64,000 bases of DNA from Rhodococcus sp. NBC_00297 (GTDB lineage Bacteria > Actinomycetota > Actinomycetes > Mycobacteriales > Mycobacteriaceae): assembly GCF_036173065.1 (NCBI RefSeq), contig NZ_CP108041.1:2235001-2299000 (forward strand), in the 5' to 3' direction. Both the position numbers and the translations under genes were made by a program. Of the stretch, positions 60,383 to 64,000 are shown piece by piece. The notes below the pieces were generated by a model. That model was given only the letters and a program-made list of their open reading frames with translations, did no database searches and was not told the origin of the DNA. Within the stretch, counting starts at the first letter, position 1. Each line of letters starts with the position of its first letter.

Positions 60383-61975
60383 ATGACTTCTCCCTCAGCA
60401 CACGGTGCCCCGCGTTCGGGTCTCGTCGCCACGTTGTCGCGGCCCGTGATCGTCGTTCTCGTGATCGCCCTCCCCCTGCTCCTGGCCGGCCTCTACGCGT
60501 CGTTCAGCGGGAACGACGTCGTTCCCCTGGCCTCGCAGAGCAGTTCCGAGACCACCACCTCGGCAGACGGTTCCGAGGGCACGGACGGCGGCACCCCCGC
60601 CGCGGGAGACCCGCTGGCGAAGACGCGCTCGGCCCTCACCCAGACGCAGTTGCCCCTGAGCCTGCTCAGCGGTGGACTCACTCAGCTGACCGACGCGGCG
60701 CCGCAGCTCACCGACGGAGTCACCCAGCTCTCCGACGGCCTCGGGCAGGCGCGCTCCGGGTCCCAGCAGCTCGCGGACGGCAACTCTCAGCTGGCCGGCG
60801 GACTCGTGCAGCTGCAGGGCGGAGTGGGCCAGCTCGGTGACGGCGCCGTGCAGATCAGCGGCGGCGTGAACCAGCTGACGACGCCCCTGCTGGCGCTCGG
60901 CGAGAAGCAGGCTCAGGTCACCTCGTCCATCGCGGACGTCGCGAACCGCATCGAGGTGCTGAACAACCCGATCACCACCGACGCGGCACGGCAGCTGCGT
61001 GAGCTCATCGACACGCTGAACGCGCAGGGCATCGGCCCCGACACCGTCTCCCAGATCAACCAGCTGCGCGACGGCGCCGCCCTGCTCGCGTTCCAGCTCG
61101 ACGATCCGTCCAGTGAGTTCGTCACCGGCGTGAACACCGCCGTCGACGGCAGCGCGCTGCTCTCCACGGGCGCCGGCCAGCTGAACGACGGCATCATCCA
61201 GCTCGACGACGGTGGCAAGCAGCTGAAGGCGGGCACCGACCAGATCACGACCGGCATCGAGCCGATCGGCGGCGTCGTCAGCAGCCTGCAGACCAACGTG
61301 AAGACCGCGCAGACCTCGCTGCCCGCGGCCAACGCAGTAGCGGCGACCACGACAACCGACGAGAACGGTCAGACGCAGACCACCCTCGTCGTGCAGGGAA
61401 GCACCCCGTCGAACTACTACCTGATCGCGGCACTAGTGGCCTTGGCCGCGGCTGCCGCGGTGAGCCTGATGCGCCTGCTGACGCGTCGGGACCGCGTGGC
61501 GCGCATCGCACCCGTCCTCGGGGCCCTCGCGGTCACCGCAGCTGCGGGTATCGCCTACTGGTTCGTCGGCGACGGTCTCAGCTTCGGCTCGCTCCTCGGC
61601 GGCCTCGTCTTCCTGTTCCTGGGTTCCGCGGCGTTCCTCGCCGCGGCGGGCGCCGTTCAGATGGCGTTCGGCCGTGCCGTCGGCCAGTCGATCAACCTGG
61701 TGCTGCTGCTCGTCCAGCTCGTCCTGGCAGGCGGAGCCCTGGTGGGGTCGCCCGACAGCTCCGTCTTCGGCAAGGCCGCGGCCTTCACGCCCGTCGGGTG
61801 GCTCGCCGCCGGACTCGAGCGCATCGCGGCGGACGCCATGGACTCGACCGGCTGGCTCGCCGTCCTCGTGATGGTCGCCCTGCTCGCGGTGTCCGGTCTC
61901 GTCTACTCGCTCGTCGCCCGGTCCGACCCGGAGGACGACCGCGCGGCCTACCGGGACGAACCGCGCCTCGCCTGA
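60383..61975 (+). CDS. YhgE/Pip-like membrane protein with Leu-Gly heptad repeats
   Basis: A 530-residue protein. One helix near the N-terminus (PVIVVLVIALPLLLAGLYASF), an external region of about 280 residues, then five or six helices. The external part is an array of heptads with x-L-x-x-G (QLTDGVTQLSDGLGQARSG, QLADGNSQLAGGLVQLQGG, QLGDGAVQISGG), a YhgE/Pip feature forming a long coiled coil. Homologues resemble phage-infection receptors and ESX/EssA-related proteins; here the function is open. ATG 60383. Confidence 0.85.
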   Translation: MTSPSAHGAPRSGLVATLSRPVIVVLVIALPLLLAGLYASFSGNDVVPLASQSSSETTTSADGSEGTDGGTPAAGDPLAKTRSALTQTQLPLSLLSGGLTQLTDAAPQLTDGVTQLSDGLGQARSGSQQLADGNSQLAGGLVQLQGGVGQLGDGAVQISGGVNQLTTPLLALGEKQAQVTSSIADVANRIEVLNNPITTDAARQLRELIDTLNAQGIGPDTVSQINQLRDGAALLAFQLDDPSSEFVTGVNTAVDGSALLSTGAGQLNDGIIQLDDGGKQLKAGTDQITTGIEPIGGVVSSLQTNVKTAQTSLPAANAVAATTTTDENGQTQTTLVVQGSTPSNYYLIAALVALAAAAAVSLMRLLTRRDRVARIAPVLGALAVTAAAGIAYWFVGDGLSFGSLLGGLVFLFLGSAAFLAAAGAVQMAFGRAVGQSINLVLLLVQLVLAGGALVGSPDSSVFGKAAAFTPVGWLAAGLERIAADAMDSTGWLAVLVMVALLAVSGLVYSLVARSDPEDDRAAYRDEPRLA

Positions 61976-61976
61976 C

Positions 61977-62261
61977 TCAGGCGGGCGTCAACGGATGGAT
62001 CGCCAGGGCGCCCAGCTTGGCGCCGTGGCGACCCATGACGTCGGCCATGTGCGGTGACGCCATGTGCCCGTCGAGGGCCGCCTGGTCCCGCCACACCTCG
62101 ACGGTGACGATGGTGTCGGGCGCCGCGTTCGAGGTGTAGACGTCGTACTCCAGGCAGCCGTCCTCCTCGCGCGTGAGAACGGCGAACTGCCGCATCGCCT
62201 CCAGCACCTCGTCGAAGCCGTCCGTCACCGGAATGGTGGCCACCACGTGCAGATCACTCAT
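61977..62261 (-). CDS. Antibiotic biosynthesis monooxygenase (ABM) domain protein
   Basis: A 94-residue dimeric ferredoxin-like ABM protein of YgiN/quinol-monooxygenase length: HVVATIPVTDGFDEVLEAM, EEDGCLEYDVYTSNAAPDTI, VEVWRDQAALDGHMASPHM. It oxidises small aromatic or quinol substrates, often without cofactor. ATG 62261. It ends 1 base after the YhgE-like gene (convergent). Confidence 0.9.
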   Translation of the reverse strand: MSDLHVVATIPVTDGFDEVLEAMRQFAVLTREEDGCLEYDVYTSNAAPDTIVTVEVWRDQAALDGHMASPHMADVMGRHGAKLGALAIHPLTPA

Positions 62262-62358
62262 CGTCGTTCTCGTCTCGCTCGTTCGTCATCGGTCCACCCG
62301 AACGTACGGCGAGGAGCGGCGGCGGGCGTCGGTTATCGCCCGACTGCCCCCTGACGAC

Positions 62359-63225
62359 TCAGCCCTGGAACCCCTCGTCGTTCTTGAAGGCCGTGACGAC
62401 GGCCGCCAGATCGTCGGCGCCGTGCCCCGCGACGCTCGCGTCCACGTACGCACTGCGCACGGCCTGCAGCAGGCGGGAGGTGCGCGGATCCACCGCATCG
62501 ATCATCAGGTCGACGTCCTTGACCACGCCGTCGATCCCGAACGACGGGGTGAAGTCGCGCTCGATCATCGAGCGGCCCTTCATCTGTGTGTACGGCGCGT
62601 TGATCGGACCACCGTCGAGCGCCTCGAGGACGAGCGAGGGCTCCAGGCCCAGTTCCGACGCCATCGCGAGGGACTGCGCCGTGGCCGCCGTGAGCGTGGA
62701 CACCATCGCGTTGCACGCCAGTTTGAGCGCACTCGCCCGGCCGGGTTCCGTCCCCGCGTTCACGATCTTCACCGTCATCGACTCGAGCACCGGGCGCACC
62801 GACTCGAGCCCCCCGGCGGGTCCGGAGGCCAGCGCCGTGAGCTTTCCCGACTCCGCCGGCTCCTTGGTCCCCAGCATCGGGCAGTCGAGAAAGGCGACCC
62901 CGTGGTGCTGCGCCAGATCGGCCAGCCGTCGGGCGCCGGCCGGACCGACGGTCGCGGACTGGACCCACACGGCGCCGTCCTTCACCGCTGACAGGAAGGT
63001 GGTGGCCGTGTCCGCGGTGGCCGACTCGTCGTAGAGCATCGTGACGATCACGTCGGCGTCGGCGACGCAGGCCGCCGGATCGTCCGCGACGGTCGCCCCC
63101 TGGTCCTTCAGCGGCGCCGCGCGATCGGCGTTGCGGTTCCACACCGTCACCTCGTGGTCGCCGCGGAGCAGAGACCCCGCCATGCCCGCGCCCATCGTTC
63201 CGGTTCCCAGTACTGCCACCCGCAT
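62359..63225 (-). CDS. NAD(P)-dependent 3-hydroxyisobutyrate-type dehydrogenase
   Basis: A 288-residue beta-hydroxyacid dehydrogenase. NAD site LGTGTMGAGMAGSLLRGDHEVTVWNRN (given as GTGTMGAGMA with VWNRN, Asn-Arg favouring NADP), substrate motif DCPMLGTKEPAESGKLTALASG, catalytic Lys in ALKLACNAMVSTLT. The final helices read VVTAFKNDEGFQG. It may act on a hydroxyisobutyrate, tartronate or glyoxylate-type substrate. ATG 63225. Divergent from the MFS gene. Confidence 0.92.
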   Translation of the reverse strand: MRVAVLGTGTMGAGMAGSLLRGDHEVTVWNRNADRAAPLKDQGATVADDPAACVADADVIVTMLYDESATADTATTFLSAVKDGAVWVQSATVGPAGARRLADLAQHHGVAFLDCPMLGTKEPAESGKLTALASGPAGGLESVRPVLESMTVKIVNAGTEPGRASALKLACNAMVSTLTAATAQSLAMASELGLEPSLVLEALDGGPINAPYTQMKGRSMIERDFTPSFGIDGVVKDVDLMIDAVDPRTSRLLQAVRSAYVDASVAGHGADDLAAVVTAFKNDEGFQG

Positions 63226-63339
63226 GTTCGTTCCCTCTCACCGGCTGGAGCGGATTCTTTTCCGACCCGCTCCGTGTGTTGCAATGCAGGGTGTTCCCCT
63301 CACGGAGCACCACCACACGCACTCTCGAACGGATCACGC

Positions 63340-64000
63340 ATGACCAGCACCGACACGCCCGCCACCGAAAGGGCGGGGCGTCGCGAGTGGTGGGGTCTCG
63401 CCGTCCTCGTCGTCCCCATCGTCCTCGTCTCGATGGACATGTCGGTCCTGTACCTCGCCCTGCCCTCGCTGACCGAGGATCTCCAGCCGAGCAGCTCGCA
63501 GCAGCTGTGGATCCTCGACATCTACAGCTTCATGCTCGCCGGCCTACTGGTCACGATGGGCTCGCTCGGCGACCGCATCGGCACCCGTCGGCTGCTCATG
63601 ATCGGGTCGCTCGTCTTCGGCATCGCGTCCGTCGCCGCCGCCTTCTCGCACACCCCGGAGGCCCTCATCGCGTCGCGGGTGCTTCTCGGGATCGGCGGCG
63701 CCACCCTCGCGCCGTCGACACTGTCGTTGCTGCGCAAGCTCTTCGTCGACCCCGTGCAGCGCGGTGTCGCCATCGGAATCTGGACGGCCGGATTCGCCGG
63801 CGGTGGCTCGTTCGGCCCGGTCATCGCGGGCGCGCTGCTCGAGTACTTCTGGTGGGGCTCGGTGTTCCTCATCAACATCCCGATCATGGTGGTCCTGCTG
63901 ATCGCCGCGCCGGTGATGCTGCCCGAGGCGAAGAACCCGAACCCCGGCCGCTTCGACCTGCCCGCTGTCGGCGCCTCGATCGTCGCGATGCTCGGTATCG
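63340..64000 (+). CDS. MFS transporter, EmrB/QacA type (3' truncated by window end)
   Basis: The first 220 residues of a DHA2 transporter: VVPIVLVSMDMSVLYLALPSL as helix 1, QQLWILDIYSFMLAGLLVTMGSLGDRIGTRR as helix 2 with motif A (GSLGDRIGTRRLL), motif C-like FAGGGSFGPVIAGALLEYFWW. Asp in SMDMS is characteristic of QacA/SmvA proteins exporting cationic biocides. The gene is cut by the end of the window. ATG 63340. Confidence 0.9.
   Translation, partial: MTSTDTPATERAGRREWWGLAVLVVPIVLVSMDMSVLYLALPSLTEDLQPSSSQQLWILDIYSFMLAGLLVTMGSLGDRIGTRRLLMIGSLVFGIASVAAAFSHTPEALIASRVLLGIGGATLAPSTLSLLRKLFVDPVQRGVAIGIWTAGFAGGGSFGPVIAGALLEYFWWGSVFLINIPIMVVLLIAAPVMLPEAKNPNPGRFDLPAVGASIVAMLGI

Overview
The window is high-GC DNA with actinobacterial gene style: many GTG starts, ATGA/GTGA stop-start overlaps and short divergent leaders. 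Gene content points to Mycobacteriales, most likely Rhodococcus or a close relative. The evidence is a fused lysyl-phosphatidylglycerol synthase/lysyl-tRNA synthetase (LysX), a PE/PPE/EspG set, GabD2- and SodA-type proteins close to the mycobacterial ones, an F420-type LLM oxidoreductase, and a block (serS, septum-formation protein, zincin, phosphatase, pheA, DUF2470, LCP protein, ferritin, glpQ, DUF4328, sodA) in the same order as M. tuberculosis Rv3834c-Rv3846. That synteny would place the window on the origin-proximal side of the chromosome. Genus assignment is inference.

Layout. 1-9.3 kb: VOC protein, PlsC-type acyltransferase, a quinone/enal-reductase-like MDR enzyme with a divergent TetR regulator and shared operator, a PQQ-propeller protein, serS, an ankyrin protein, a septum-formation protein and a minimal zincin. 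9.35-11.7 kb: a PE-PPE-EspG cassette inserted into the otherwise conserved block. 11.6-24.3 kb: phosphatase/pheA, an iron-box-controlled DUF2470 gene, CPBP protease, LCP cell-wall ligase, ferritin, glpQ, membrane and rhodanese genes, LLM oxidoreductase, acyltransferase and sodA. 25-27.3 kb: a manganese (yybP-ykoY) riboswitch in front of a GDT1/UPF0016 exporter, then a deaminase and an SDR enzyme. 27.4-35 kb: RecB-like nuclease, a copper cassette (YcnI, CopC, CopD) and two CorC/HlyC-type membrane proteins. 35-42 kb: GabD2 with a TipA-like MerR regulator, an RraA-like protein, an S4-domain protein carrying a tandem repeat, and the divergent lysine-catabolism pair pcd/lat. 42-51.4 kb: hydrolases, nitronate monooxygenase, a membrane diguanylate cyclase, TerD, lysX and an MpaB-type oxygenase.

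51.4-56 kb is the accessory region. It holds a frameshifted TraG/VirD4-type coupling protein with a small coupled ORF, a GNAT enzyme, and a TetR/reductase/MFS efflux operon with less GC-biased composition. 56.1-64 kb returns to ordinary chromosomal enzymes (alcohol dehydrogenase, transglutaminase, GNAT, YjbR, phosphatase, a YhgE-like heptad-repeat membrane protein, monooxygenase, HIBADH-like dehydrogenase) and ends inside an MFS transporter.

How parts work together: metal and redox homeostasis recurs. There is an IdeR-type box on the DUF2470 gene near ferritin, a Mn-type SodA (Gln145) near the Mn riboswitch/exporter, and a copper module. Lysine degradation (Lat then piperideine-6-carboxylate dehydrogenase) is complete to 2-aminoadipate. 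No tRNA, rRNA, intact insertion sequence or CRISPR array was recognised.
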